The translations under genes and the position numbers were made by a program. From the NCBI GenBank assembly GCA_932294295.1, contig OW028584.1:27303970-27367969 (forward strand): a DNA stretch of 64,000 nt, given 5' to 3'. Source of the stretch: Alitta virens (Eukaryota > Annelida > Polychaeta > Phyllodocida > Nereididae). Below the pieces are notes generated by a model. The model was not told the DNA's origin, ran no database searches, and saw nothing but the letters and a program-made list of their open reading frames with translations. Each line of letters starts with the position of its first letter. Within the stretch, counting starts at the first letter, position 1. Positions 33,777 through 45,940 of this stretch are shown here, one piece after another.

Positions 33777-33935
33777 CTGGTGAATCCGGCATATTTTACC
33801 AGATAGGGTTGATCAGGACAGGCAGGTGCCAAGGCAATGAGGCGAATGATGAAGCAACCTTACAACATGGGCTGGATTCGAACCCAAAACCCAGTGGTTG
33901 GCAGCACAGACTGCTACCACTGAGCTAATTATAAG
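33777..33935 (-). mobile_element. SINE-A copy 6 (diverged)
   Basis: The reverse-orientation match covers GATCAGGACAGGCAGGTGCC, AATGAGGCGAATGATGAAGC, GGATTCGAACCCAAAACCCA and GCTACCACTGAGCTAAT. The tail part is poorly preserved. Confidence 0.82.
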
Positions 33936-34714
33936 CCCATGCTTTGATGAAACAAATGGCAAGTTCAAGTCATTGGATGTGATGAAGCTAGGAGCTTGGG
34001 CAATGAGTTTCTTCTGTCATTTGGAATCAGCACGTTTAATGAAATAAATCAAATAACATCGTCAATTAAATATTAGGTAATGATAAATGTTGAGACTTAT
34101 TTCGTGATTTCACGTGGTTTATATGTCCTAATGTCCAATAAATATTACATTAGCTTGGTGTGTCTAGTAACTATTTTCAGATGTTTTGCAAGAATTAGCT
34201 ATTAATAATGTGTAATGGGCAAACATCGTCAAAACATTCTAAAATAACAAGAGTATTTTTTCAAATGTTTTGTGTAAACTATAATTTACCTCTTTCGTTT
34301 CATATCAGCCATTTTCAAAACTGTATTTTTGTAAACTCCAATCGATAAACCATTAAGAAAGATTGGCAAAAATACCTCATCTGTGTAAAAATCCTATTTG
34401 AACTGTATATAAAACAGAAAGCTATACAACTTACACATGGCTCTTAAATGTGTGTCCATAAAGAGCTTTCTCAGGGCATTACCATATTAAATGGTTTAGG
34501 TATTATTATGGCTATATACAGAGCTCTGAGAAAATGCTTCTTAACATGGAAATCTGGATGAATTGTTTCATATTTTATTCATGTGTCTAGCAGTGTCTTT
34601 ATATCGTATATGTGTAGTTAATGCTTAAGGATAATATGTTATTTGAGTATAGTTGTTATTAATTATTATTAAGCAAGATTTTAGGGTGCATATATGCAGT
34701 TGCTATTATAGACA
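33936..34714. other. Unrecognised AT-rich DNA
   Basis: No gene or repeat family was recognised. Confidence 0.4.
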
Positions 34715-34716
34715 TA

Positions 34717-34954
34717 CACTGCCGTGCAGAAGTTCCGAAACACTCAATAATTTGATTGCGACTGAAATTGACACGTCATAATAACCGATTGCTGTTATCA
34801 TTTTATAATAATATAATAATATGATAATTAATAATAAATTTGTATAGGATAAAATTTCATTGTATATAGAATAATATGTCATTGTGAAGATATTTCCTAT
34901 TGATATCAGAATTGTGAAAACTTATATGCGTTTGCAAACTTTTGCCCGGTAGTG
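34717..34954. mobile_element. Short TA-flanked MITE (Tc1/mariner-like ends)
   Basis: The left end is CACTGCCGTGCAGAAGTT. The right end, read in reverse, is CACTACCGGGCAAAAGTTT. TA dinucleotides lie directly outside both (34,715-34,716 and 34,955-34,956). The 238-bp AT-rich body has no frame. Ends of the CACTxCCGGGCAAAAGTTT kind are typical of short Tc1/mariner derivatives. Confidence 0.75.
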
Positions 34955-34956
34955 TA

Positions 34957-35262
34957 GACACACCCACATGTATGGTGCAACAATAAATGTACTTTATTGA
35001 CCTACATGCTGTATATACAATTAATGTAGGTACATATCTTGAAAGCTTTTCTCACTAATAAGAGCTGATTCAGCATTAAAGGATGAGAATAATAGAGAGA
35101 GAGGTTGATGTATTTAGCCCCTGGATGTAAGAGCTTTCAAAAACTCAAAAACTCTGGCCCAGCATTATTGTTGTTTCTTAACATTTCTTAACATTCTGTA
35201 AGCGTCTAAAAAAATTTAAACAGGAATTATAAGATTCCGTGCAACAGGAGAGTAGAAATTTT
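34957..35262. other. Unrecognised DNA
   Basis: Nothing was recognised. Confidence 0.4.
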
Positions 35263-35263
35263 G

Positions 35264-35452
35264 TAGGGGTGAGGCTTTGCTCAGTGGTAGATTTGTGGAC
35301 TTCCAACCACTGGGTCTCGGGTTCAATTCGCGGTCGAGCCTAAGTTGGATGGCTGTTTCATCCATCATTTCATTGCCATGGTCCCTGCCTGTCATTATTA
35401 GCCCATCAGGTGCAGAAATACAAGACGTTAAGCCCTAATCTACCCACCCATT
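35264..35452 (+). mobile_element. SINE-A copy 7
   Basis: The head is GGCTTTGCTCAGTGGTAG and the B box GGGTTCAATTCGCGGTCGA. The body is CATTGCCATGGTCCCTGCC, and the tail AATCTACCCACCCATTC. Confidence 0.92.
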
Positions 35453-36190
35453 CTGTAGAGATTTTGTTTGCAGAGAGTGGAGAAGTCACTAGCATTATTG
35501 AATCACACACAAGAAAGTACACATCTTGCCGAAATAATTACACCACAATAGTGAGAATTTCTAATTGTTTGCTATGGTTTATGGCTTAATTGCATAACCA
35601 TCATTTGTGCAAATAGAGAAAATACTACTAAGTGTTAATATCTATAAGTTTGAACAGGTATAAAAATGTTGACCACAAGTTTGCTTTAATCAGAGTGTAA
35701 GCTCACTGAAAAAAAATGAAAAAAAGAAGTCTCAAATAGCTTGTTAAACAAGATGATATCTAGAGGCATAAAGGGCATTTTTGGCTGACCAATAACTGAC
35801 CAGTGACTGACCAGAGAGTTAGGAGGACATTGGCCTCATTAGGGTAAGAGAGTGAACGCCACCTGGGGGTAAAGACTGTGCTACCCCCTAACGACCATCT
35901 GGGAAGGAATGTCAATATGTGTCTGGAGGCTTCTTACCCTACTTGTTTAGTTGCTAGGAGTATGGTGTTGGTTGGCAAAAAAAAAGCAGTGTTTCATGTA
36001 CATATATGTATACTGGTTGTAAACTGAACTAATGATTAGAGTGGTTGAACTTTTCTGGCTGTTTGGAGTTTGATTCAAACCCAGACTCCGCATCTAGGTC
36101 ATATCTAAAATGAAAGTCTTCTAGAAGTGGGATAAACGAACTGAAGGAAAAGTTCATAAGTTAGACTATATTAGTTATATTACGCCTACT
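35453..36190. other. Unrecognised DNA
   Basis: No gene was recognised. CTGACCAATAACTGACCAGTG and related words near 35,787-35,815 form a tiny local repeat. Confidence 0.4.
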
Positions 36191-36200
36191 TTATATCTCA

Positions 36201-36389
36201 AGATGGGTGGGTGCGTGGATTTTTTACGTCCTGTATTTCTGCACCTGTTGGGCTAATTAAGACAGGCAGGGACCATGGCAATAAGGTGAAGGATGAAACA
36301 GTCATCCAACTTTGGCCTGACCGGGAATTGAACCCGGGACCCAGTTGTTGGAATCTTGGCATACTACCACTGAGCTAGGCCCTGACCCC
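36201..36389 (-). mobile_element. SINE-A copy 8 (with TSD)
   Basis: Reverse orientation, with TTATATCTCA duplicated at 36,191-36,200 and 36,390-36,399. The + strand has the tail GGGTGGGTGCGTGGATT, then TTTCTGCACCTGTTGGGC, and the head complement GGGAATTGAACCCGGGACCC plus TACCACTGAGCTAGGCCC. Confidence 0.94.
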
Positions 36390-36521
36390 TTATATCTCAG
36401 AAACCTTTCATAGGAATTATTAATAGATTAGCTATGAAATGTGTTCACACTGTGCCAAGTAAAAACCATATCCTTGAACTAGTTCCATAATGTATTTATG
36501 TAATTAATAACCCAATGGCGA

Positions 36522-36615
36522 GCCTACCATCTCATCACTGCATCTGCCAGCAGCTGGTAATGCACAGCTATAAGGTCAAATAACTGACCTAAACTTGGGT
36601 CAGTAGCATTGAGAT
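36522..36615 (+). mobile_element. SINE-B 3' fragment
   Basis: CATCTCATCACTGCATCTGC, then CAGCTGGTAATG and TCAGTAGCATTGAGATAA follow the order of the family's 3' half. Confidence 0.55.
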
Positions 36616-38360
36616 AATTGAAATTATTAATATCAAGCCCAGTATCATGACTATCATCTTTAGACTCATATTTCTATTTAAAATGCATGCACCAGTCTGT
36701 ATTAAGTTGTTACATTGCTGTCAATATACATATCAACTTTCTACCATGATGCTTGTTAACACTTGTTTATTTGTTTTTGACTTATTTTGCACAATGTACC
36801 CACCCACATACCAGAATAAAAACAAACAATTCAATTCACTACATTGCCATTTCCTGCGATCTAGCTCTATCATGATATCATATAATGGGAAGAAAAAACC
36901 TAAATGTCGAGATAGAATATGAAGAAATATTATCATATTTAGAAGAGTTAAGTTACAATGTTTTAGGATAAAATAGTAAATAATTTTATCTCAAATGTCA
37001 GGATATTAGAGAATGAAATTTTGCATTATTTGATTAAAAATTTCAGGAATATATAAGTCTAGTAACAGGTTAATTTGCCATACATTTTTCTTTAATGGCA
37101 TGATTCATTCCCAATAGTAAACGAGTTGTTAATGTCATTTATTAAATTACCCCTGGCTGTGCTGCACATCTGATATCGTTTGTTTGTCAATACCAGTAAT
37201 CAGATTTCAGAAAATTTGAATTTAGCAGTGATACTATTTTGTATGCTTCAATATATTTGGTGACAATTGTCTTGGATAAAGACAGAAAAACGAACAAACA
37301 AATAAATACATGGAAAGATTGACACATGTTTCATTGTCATAGATAAATATAGACGTACAGAGTTTATGTCATTTCTCATTTAATTTGTAAATATTTGTCA
37401 TCTTGTTGTTTTTGTTATTTTATTTGTCGGTTAAAAGCTACTGTAGCTTATATTCTTTGTTCTATTGTCACCACTTATCTTACAAGTTAAATTTCCTTCA
37501 CACCTTTTCATCAATATATGAATTCTGTCTTTTCGGAGAGACAAATGTTCATATGATGTCATTTTGCAGGTTAAGCTCATTTTTACTCCAGATATTGACA
37601 CCTTTCTATATACCCCACTTTTGGTGCAAAATTTTATGGTCTTCAAGGGCGGATCCAGTATAATTATCGTGAGGGAGGGTTTTACAAATTAAAATGTATT
37701 GCAAGGGACCAATGAATTTATAATTGACATGCACTAGGCCATGGGTGGGGGAGGGGGAGGGTGGGTTCAAACCACCTAACCCCCCCCCCCCGCCTCTCTA
37801 AATCCGTTACTGGTCTTTATAGTAGAGTGGTCTTAATAGTGAGGTAGTCATAAGATTGAATTCAATAGTATATGGGTTATGGGAGCTACCATGCGCTATT
37901 GTGAGCAACACTGTTCCTTAAACTACTCCTAGATGCTAAATGGTGAGATGAATATGTAAATTTATGACTGCAGAGGTGAGAACACATTTGCAGGGCTCCT
38001 AAGCACTCACAGACAATGGTGAGGGGTTAACTATATTGTTTTCAGCTGGCTATTTTATGGGCAGAAAATTGCCACAGATGCATGGAGCAGTTTTGCACTT
38101 ATTACGGCAAAGCCCATGGGTGACTTAAGTGCAGTATATATGGACGACTGCAGGAAACTGGGAAATATCTCACTATATAGCAGTGAGCAAGAGTGCGCGA
38201 TAATCGGTGAATCGGTGGGCCGAATGAATGATAATAGGTGTATACCAACGACTTCTTTATATTATGTCATATTAGAACAGCCATGTATGTTTTAAATTAT
38301 TATTTTGGTAAATTGTCTCACTATAACCACAATTTTGGAAAAAAATATGGATTTAATGAT
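36616..38360. other. Unrecognised DNA
   Basis: No convincing exon was recognised. A G-rich GGGGGAGGG patch followed by a C-run lies at 37,747-37,793. Confidence 0.4.
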
Positions 38361-38362
38361 GA

Positions 38363-38468
38363 CACTGGCTGACTAGCTTACTGACTAGATGACTGACTAG
38401 CTTGCTGACTAGATGACTGACTAGCTGACTGATTATCTGACTGACTAGCTGACTGACTGACTGACTAA
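38363..38468. repeat. CTGACTAG/GACT tandem repeat
   Basis: About 100 bp of GACTGACTAG, CTTACTGACTAG and CTGACTGACTGA words. Confidence 0.88.
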
Positions 38469-39595
38469 TTAACCTCCTTGTTTTGAATGATAATATCTAC
38501 TCTGGGTTCACCATAGAAATTGATACAATAACTTGAATACTGTTCCTATTACTTGCTTTCTGCTATAATAGTCATGCATCTCCTAAATATCTTTGACTGT
38601 ATTTCCCCTTACTCTGTACTTTTTCTCCAGCCAAATGTAATCAGATCTCCAACAAATGTCAGACCCCAGGTGCTACAAAGCTGTGACTGTAGCGACTCCA
38701 AGTATGCTCAAAATGAACGTAGGGCACATTTACAGATATATTGATGTGCCAGTAGATACGTTTTTATCTGACTTATTTCAAATCCCTTCTTACTAATGGT
38801 ATTCATATTATACCCACATCTTTATAAAAATGTTATGCCCACACTGGTACATCACAAGATTAAATCAAGGCTCATGCATGGAATACATATATTACCTGGA
38901 TTAAAGTATACTTTCTCATTCTCTCATTCTAGATCAAAATTATTCTGGATAACTCCAGAATGTCCAGGGTATAATATGAGATATAAAGTGGAGTGGGCCA
39001 CCATGAGCCATGGGGCATAAAAATACCTAAATCTAAACAAAATTAAAGTTTATATTGCAGAATTATAAGGCGTTGGTACTTTTCCAGCAGTTCGACCATT
39101 GGATTACTTTAAAACAAAACTCTTAATATGCATTTGCCATAAATTAGATATATTTTGTCTAGGCATGAATGCAAACAAAACCTGCTCATGATGCCCAAAA
39201 CTCCCCTACTATATGAAGCAATGATAAACTCTGCAAGGACATTTTTCATGTCTTTTCTTTGCTGACCTCCCCTGATTTATGACCACCAAAGTGTCCATGA
39301 TATATTGTCCAATAGGCTTCAGCTTGTTCATACATATTCATGGCTTATTAAAGCTTTGATGAAGTTCAGCAGTCTACAAAAATGCAACAAATTATAATAT
39401 AAGCAAGTATGATCAAAAACTCTCCTGAAACAGCCTATTGATCCTAGGTAGAACGTATGGTATATCAAAGTGCATATGGTATATTATATATAGATTAAAT
39501 TATGATATCAGATTTGGTGTCAATATGATGCAAACTTGTCAACACTAGCAGGTATGTATTTATTTTTATAATTTGTACTTAACGTTTTTTTTTAA
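38469..39595. other. Unrecognised DNA
   Basis: A 63-residue plus frame ending at 38,744 has an acceptor-like TTTTTCTCCAG at 38,622-38,632. The peptide after it has no recognisable domain, so no exon is called. Confidence 0.35.
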
Positions 39596-39602
39596 TTTCC
39601 TA

Positions 39603-39716
39603 GCCACATAGCATTCCAAATCGTTTCAACGTCGGTGCGGTGTCGGCGATGTTAATACAATGTTGTAACGACAGTGGCCTTTATGGAAAGGATACTGGGC
39701 TGATTTAGAATGACAC
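39603..39716 (+). mobile_element. MITE-2 copy 3 (decayed right end)
   Basis: The left end is CCACATAGCATTCCAAATCG. The interior GGTGCGGTGTCGGCGATGTT matches copy 1. The right end, GGGCTGATTTAGAATGAC, is decayed. Confidence 0.75.
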
Positions 39717-39809
39717 CTGCGTATGTACTCTCTATATTGCGTATTTATAATGCCAATAAATCTAACAACTGCTACGATATAGCTTAAGTCTTTAACATCA
39801 TGATCATAC

Positions 39810-39997
39810 AGGTGGGAGCCTAGCTCAGTGGTAGCGCACTGGGCTTCCAACCACTGGGTCCCGGGTTAAATTCCCTGTCGAGCCTAAGTTGGATGGCTGT
39901 TTCATCCTTCATCTCATTGCCATGGTCCCTGCCTGTCCTAATTAGCCCATCAGGTGCACAAATACAGAACATAATGTCCTAATATACCCATCCACCT
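39810..39997 (+). mobile_element. SINE-A copy 9 (complete, with TSD)
   Basis: 188 bp, flanked by CATCATGATCATAC at 39,796-39,809 and CATCATGATTATAC at 39,998-40,011 (one mismatch in 14). The head is GAGCCTAGCTCAGTGGTAGC, the B box GGGTTAAATTCCCTGTCGA, and the tail ATATACCCATCCAC. Confidence 0.95.
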
Positions 39998-40011
39998 CAT
40001 CATGATTATAC

Positions 40012-41020
40012 TGCATTGGGCATCGTCTGTCTGAGTCCGAGACAAAAATATTATCAAATAATCAGGTGATCACATTTTCTATTTTTTATTTTTATCCTTC
40101 ATTGGGTTTATTCCATATTTGCATGCAACATTGCAACTAACAAGGCATGCAACTACTTAAATTAAGTGTAACAGTTCTAATAGGTACAATACTTATATTG
40201 GTAATGTCAGAATATCATGAAGTAAAACTAGGTAAAAATTATTTACTTCTGTTATTACAAGATTATTGTCACTAGCCATGATAAATATTAGCCTGAAATA
40301 GTCAAATAAAAATATGTTCTGCGTCATACACTACAAGTATATTCCATGAATACATAAAGCATCTCATGCCAATATATATTACGGTACAATCACTATAACT
40401 TTTGAAGGCCAATACACACTGTTGTATTATACACATATTATAGTACTATATTCTACACCTAAATTGTAATAGCCAATCAGCATGAACAACAGGCATCACA
40501 TGACAGGACCAATAAATCCTGATATTGGTAGGCAATATTGGTCTTGTGAAAGTTTTACAACAAAACAAAAATTATATTGTCACTAGCCACGCACAATATC
40601 ATTGGCTTCGGCCAATAATACTGCATATTGGTCTCCTCGCCATCCTCTATTTATTTATTATAGGCCAATAATTGGCCCAATACATATTACTGTACATCAT
40701 TGTTTTGGAAGAAGTTCATGTAGTATGCATTCTACCTTTATTGGTTGTTAGCATTTTGGTCTGCAGGTAAATACCACTGCACTGCTAGCATGAACTGACA
40801 GCATGAACTGACAGCCTTGTATTGTACACAAAAACAGACATACACTTTACTCCAAAAGTCTGGTCTTCCTGGGGAATTATTCAATTTGGAAAGCAGACAA
40901 AATGACCGGTCACTAACAGGGTTAGCCATGATGGAGAGACTTGCTCAACAAAGCACCACGATTAGTCGACTCTAGTCATGATAAAACATTCCACTTTAAC
41001 TGCAGGAAGTTCGTGAGCAA
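40012..41020. other. Unrecognised DNA
   Basis: GGCCAATA/TATTGGCC words recur (about 40,410, 40,610, 40,663) and CATGAACTGACAG is duplicated at 40,790-40,815. No gene was recognised. Confidence 0.4.
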
Positions 41021-41029
41021 CGTGACTTT

Positions 41030-41195
41030 TAATTTAGCCAAATGGTGTAAGTACTCGGCTATTCATAGACAGGTTGTGGGTTCGAGTCCCATTGATTCAT
41101 GTTGGAACTTTTGCAGACAAACTGATGGCTGCAAGCTCATTAGGAGACTGAGAAAGGCTCATGCTCAAACAGGTTTACTTGGGAGTTAAGTGTAG
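41030..41195 (+). mobile_element. SINE-C copy 2 (diverged)
   Basis: The tRNA-like head has GGTTGTGGGTTCGAGTCCC. The body has GAGACTGAGAAAGGCTCATG, then CTCAAACAGGTTTACTTGGG, parallel to the copy at 21.7 kb. Confidence 0.6.
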
Positions 41196-41235
41196 TGATT
41201 CATCCCACAGCATTATCCCATCATTCCATCTACTT

Positions 41236-41250
41236 GCCATATCTATCTAA

Positions 41251-41289
<39 letters not shown>

Positions 41290-41291
41290 GT

Positions 41292-41326
<35 letters not shown>

Positions 41327-41508
41327 CGATCTATCTATCTATCTAGTTATATCTATCTATCTAGATATCTATCTATCTATCTATCTATCTAGATATCTAT
41401 CTAGATATCTATCTATCTGGATATCTATCTATCTGTCTATCTGTCTATCTATCTATCTATTTATCTATTTATCTATCTATCTATCGATCTATCGATCTAT
41501 CTATATGC
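41236..41508. repeat. TCTA microsatellite
   Basis: About 270 bp of TCTA units with TCTAG, TCGA and TTTA variants. Confidence 0.95.
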
Positions 41509-42255
41509 TGTCTAATCAATCCAATTGTATGGTTCAATAGCTATGTACTCTCTCACTAAGATCTGAGAAAATAGCAGGGCAAAATCTTTTCAATGCACTA
41601 AAAACAGTAAATTAGAACAAAGGTATCTTAATGATTACATGCGGCAGTGCTTCAAAATAAATATACATCAATTGCATTTGCAATTTATTGTTTACACCAC
41701 AATCAGTAAAGGCCAACTCTTTATTAGTTGTCAGCAATCTTCATTTGCATGTCTAATGTACATGCAATCTTTAAAATTACTAAAATTTCATCTCTCCACA
41801 CGCATCATCTTACAAATTCCAAAACATTATAAATTTCACTCAGTAAAAAGAATCTGCAGAAGAGATATTGGCAGTAAAACTTGACTACAAAAAGTCTGCT
41901 ACTCTGCACAATGAATAGGAAACCATGAACTAGTTTGACATTTTGTTTTTCTCAATATTTTCCCCCTGCTAGCTTCTGTTCTGAGGAGATTTCTAAAGGA
42001 CTGCAGTAAATATGATTTATCCAAGCCAGGTACTCTTGGGTCTCTAAATAAAGAGAACGCTTCCTCGCTTCTTATTCTTTGGCAGTAAAAAAAAGTAGAG
42101 GGAAGAAAATGCCTCCCAGGCTAACGGCAGTGTTTAAGATGGGAGGAAGGGAATGTTTTTAGGTTAGGTGTGACTTGATATCGATGGTTGGTAAAAATAT
42201 ACGCATGTGGTTAGGTGTACATTGCAAACCTGCCTTTTAAAAGTAGTCAACTAAA
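41509..42255. other. Unrecognised DNA
   Basis: An 81-residue plus frame at 41,639-41,884 has no domain. No other feature was recognised. Confidence 0.4.
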
Positions 42256-42419
42256 ATAGATAGATGGATAGTAGACAGATAGATAGATAGATATAGATGG
42301 AGATAGGTAGATAGATAGATAGATAGATAGATAGGTAGATAGGTAGATAGGTAGATAAATAGGTAGATAGATAGATAGATAGATAGATAGGTAGATAGAT
42401 AGATAGGTAGATAAATAGG

Positions 42420-42460
<41 letters not shown>

Positions 42461-42468
42461 GGATAGAA
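42256..42468. repeat. GATA microsatellite
   Basis: About 210 bp of GATA units with GGTA and AATA variants. It is the inverse orientation of the array 800 bp to its left. Confidence 0.95.
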
Positions 42469-44060
42469 GGAATTAAATGTGGTCGCTTAATACAGTGAAA
42501 GTTCCAGTCAATAGCCATCCACACCTCGTTTAAACATTTGTTAAAGTCAAATAGGCTTAGATATAACATATACATAATTGGAAAAAAAGAAAGATGAATA
42601 ATAATATTATTGTTATATATGAATGACTACTAAGTTCACAGCCTTTCCAGTTCATTCATTGATTCAGTGATTTATTCATTTATTCATTCATAGCCACTTG
42701 AAAATCATAAGATATTGTCTTGAACCTGTCCTAGACCTATAGTCAACATTCATCAGGTAGATTTATATTCATACATAGCAACATACTAAGACTTTGGCGT
42801 CATGTTTGCATCAGAGATACCTATGGGATGAGCGGCCAGTTCTTCGTTTGCATAAGCCATTAGCCGCCATTTCGTTTTGGGCGAAAATAAGTGTACTTTG
42901 CTATATTACGTCATAATCATAACAATGGCATGTGACCTCATTGTGATTGTTGCTATTGTGACGTCATATTCTGTGTGCTTAAAATTAATGTAAAACACTT
43001 TGACTTTGAGCTTTAAAAACTGTTCTCTTATGTAATTTCATCATAAATCTATAAGACTTATTATTTGATTTTCATTGGTGTATTAAATGAACAAATCCTT
43101 TCATTGTTTGATGTGAAACCGTCACTGTGAGCGTGTCATGCACCAACCGTGAACAGGCTTACATTGTTTCAATGGCACTGGCGCCTCTGGGTATATCTTT
43201 TCTGTGGTTTGCATGGTTATATGATACTAAAAATGGTAATAAACTTACTTACAAAATAAAAGAAAATTGAAAGTAATGTGCATGATATGGATAATGACAT
43301 ATGGAAAAGTAAGAACTAGATGTGGATGTTTTGACGAAACACATTAGTAAAAAGTCCAATTCTTCCTAATTACACAATTTATTTTTAAATGCCTTTGGTC
43401 TTGTTAAACCAGGATCCTTCTAGTTCATATATAAGCGGACATTGAACCTAGAATTTGTATAATGTAAAGTGTAGGTGGATACCTTTCCTTTTTCCCAAAT
43501 GTTGTACTTTCATGTATGTAGGTTAAGTTCTCAGAATTTGAACTCACCACTCCCGGAAGTCGAGTGCAATGTCCCTTAAGGCTAATTAAGTTACACCACT
43601 GCCCACGCTATGATCGAAGTTTAGTACATTTTAGTACGAATATTTTTTTTGGTTTTCTAAAATAGAAATTATTAGAGAGGAACTCTATTGCCTATGTTAA
43701 ATTCTTGACTGTATCAACACATAAAATACATATATTTGACAATTTTTGCACTTTTTGTGTGACTTAATCTGACCCGCATTTCTGATACATAGAATGTATA
43801 TCAATAAAGAGGAATATATCTTGAAAATTTCAACGTAAGTATTTTTTCATTTCTATCAATGTATAATTGTTTAACTTTTTTTTTTCTTTTTTCTTCAATT
43901 TTTTTTCATTTTTTCAATTTGACTGACAGTTCAGTTAAGGATACTTTTTTAAGGCAAAGATTATATTTTAATTAAATTTTAAAGAAACACATTTAACTTT
44001 TAGCAATGTTATGACTTTCTTGAAAGGCATTGATCAACTTTCTTTCACAGTCGATTACGT
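42469..44060. other. Unrecognised DNA with a tRNA-like fragment
   Basis: At 43,528-43,600 the minus strand has a degenerate tRNA-like head (the + strand reads GAATTTGAACTCACCAC, then GGAAGTCGAGTGC). No gene was recognised. Confidence 0.4.
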
Positions 44061-44061
44061 T

Positions 44062-44192
44062 CAATTGTTGATAATCAACAATTTAAGGACCTGCACGCTT
44101 ATTGTATAATATGAACTTAACTGCATTGGAAACAACTGTCAATCATTTCGTCACTAATTGTGGGCGGAGTTTAAAATTGATTGACACCTCAG
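44062..44192 (+). repeat. Dispersed repeat with GTTGATAATCAAC (copy 2)
   Basis: It shares TTGTTGATAATCAAC, ATTGTGGGCGGAGTTTAAA and TTGATTGACA with the reverse complement of 25,252-25,348. Confidence 0.45.
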
Positions 44193-44396
44193 CTGAAGGT
44201 GATCTTTTTCATGCTGTGTTTTGAAATTCCAAACCTGACTTTACATATTTGCAATATATCAATGAATGATAGTTGTAAGCAAAAAAAATAAAAATGTATA
44301 ACTAAAATGTTGATACAATATGGTAGACACTACAGGTACTCATTTAAGGTAAGTGAACTTACTTAAAATGACTGCCTTAACAACGAGGTGGACTGT

Positions 44397-44630
44397 TTAT
44401 AATGTTGCTCTTAAAGTGGGTTCTGCCACACTGCATTTATCCCACATATCTTTGTACTGGAGCACATTATAGTACCTAGGGTGTGCATAATAGCCAGTGG
44501 ATGGTTTTGAAAGACTTATTGAAGATGACACAGATTCCATCAGTGCGAACCTGTATGTCCCCTTTCCAAGTTGAATGGACCAGTCATGAAACCACAGCGA
44601 TTTCCAGGCATTCTCTGTGCATCTATTCAC
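44397..44630 (-). other. Open frame of 77 codons, unknown
   Basis: The minus-strand frame encodes a mixed-composition peptide with WKSLWFHDWSIQLGKGTYRF near its start and GYYAHPRYYNVLQYKDMW later. It reads more like protein than its neighbours, but no family is recognised and upstream continuation has stops. It could be chance, an isolated exon or a transposon remnant. Confidence 0.15.
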
Positions 44631-44774
44631 TTTCCCAGAACATCATCCCCCACCAACAAAGCGAGGACTCTGCAGCTGCAGCATCTTTCTATCTTAATGG
44701 ATTGCTATATGCACTGAATACATGGCTAGCATTGAGATACAGCAGGGACTAGGGATGGATTGAAGGTGTGTGAC

Positions 44775-45098
44775 TATGAGGAGAGGAGAGGAGAGGAGAG
44801 GAGAGGAGAGGAGAGGAGAGGAGAGGAGAGGAGAGGAGAGGAGAGGAGAGGAGAGGAGAGGAGAGGAGAGGAGAGGAGAGGAGAGGAGAGGAGAGGAGAG
44901 GAGAGGAGAGGAGAGGAGAGGAGAGGAGAGGAGAGGAGAAGAGAAGAGATGATAGGAGAAGAGAGGAGAAGAGAGGAGAAGAGAAGAGAAGAGAAGGTAG
45001 AAGAAGGTAGGAGAAAAGAAGAGAGGAGAAGAGAGGAGAAGAGAGGAGAAGAGAGGAGAAGGTATGAGAAGGTAGGAGAAGAGAGAGGAGAGGATTTC
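44775..45098. repeat. GGAGA pentanucleotide array
   Basis: A nearly perfect run of GAGGA units spans 44,778-44,938, then becomes GAAGA-rich to about 45,098. The plus strand is almost all purine for 320 bp. Glu/Arg frames and their antisense Ser/Leu frames are repeat translation. Confidence 0.97.
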
Positions 45099-45595
45099 CT
45101 GTCTTGGTAAGTATGATTTTAACATAACCTATTAACAGACCTGTTCAAGCATTAGCCTATCTTAGTTGCTTGAACATGAATTGGGGGCCCCAAAATCTAT
45201 GTTCAAATGGTCAATCATAAAACTGGGTAACCCTATTTTGATAGCGTAATGAGAATAAAATGTAATACTAACTATAAATCTCACTAAGAAAAAAACAGAT
45301 CTGTAAAAAAACAAAATTGTAATGTTCAGAATTTTGGCGAATCAGCAAAAATGGAGTTTGAAGTTAGCTAAAGCAGGTACACATACTACAATGGCATGTC
45401 GTAAATGCATAGCTGGCAATTTTTTCTTTGTTTATATTTAGAACTAAGTTACTATTTGCATGGGCCAGACCACGCCTTATGTTCTGAGACAACACTTATA
45501 AAAAATGAATCACAGATGAAACCTCCTGGCTGGTAGGTTATCAACTTCAGTGAAATGTGTCTAATCATCAAACATTGCAAGTTGATCTGTGGTGT
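45099..45595. other. Spacer between inverted arrays
   Basis: About 500 bp of unremarkable DNA between the purine and pyrimidine arrays. No gene was recognised. Confidence 0.5.
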
Positions 45596-45940
45596 ATCTC
45601 CTCTCCTCTCCTCTCCTCTCCTCTCCTCTCCTCTCCTCTCCTCTCCTCTCCTCTCCTCTCCTCTCCTCTCCTCTCCTCTCCTCTCCTCTCCTCTCCTCTC
45701 CTCTCCTCTCCTCTCCAATCCAATTCAATCCAATATCAATATCAATCTCATCTCTCATCTTTTCTCATCTCATCATATCTCATCTCTCATTATATCTTAT
45801 CTCTCATCTTATCTGTCCTCTCCTCAACCAATCTCAATCTCATCTCTCATCTTATCTCATCTCATTGTATCTCATCTCTCATCTCATATCTTATCTCTCA
45901 TCTCATCTCATCTCATCTCATCTCATCTCATCTTATCTTT
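45596..45940. repeat. CTCTC pentanucleotide array grading into CTCAT
   Basis: A perfect run of TCCTC units spans about 45,599-45,716. It is followed by TCAAT/TCTCA units with CTTAT variants to about 45,938. It is the complement of the array at 44,775, in inverted orientation. Confidence 0.97.
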
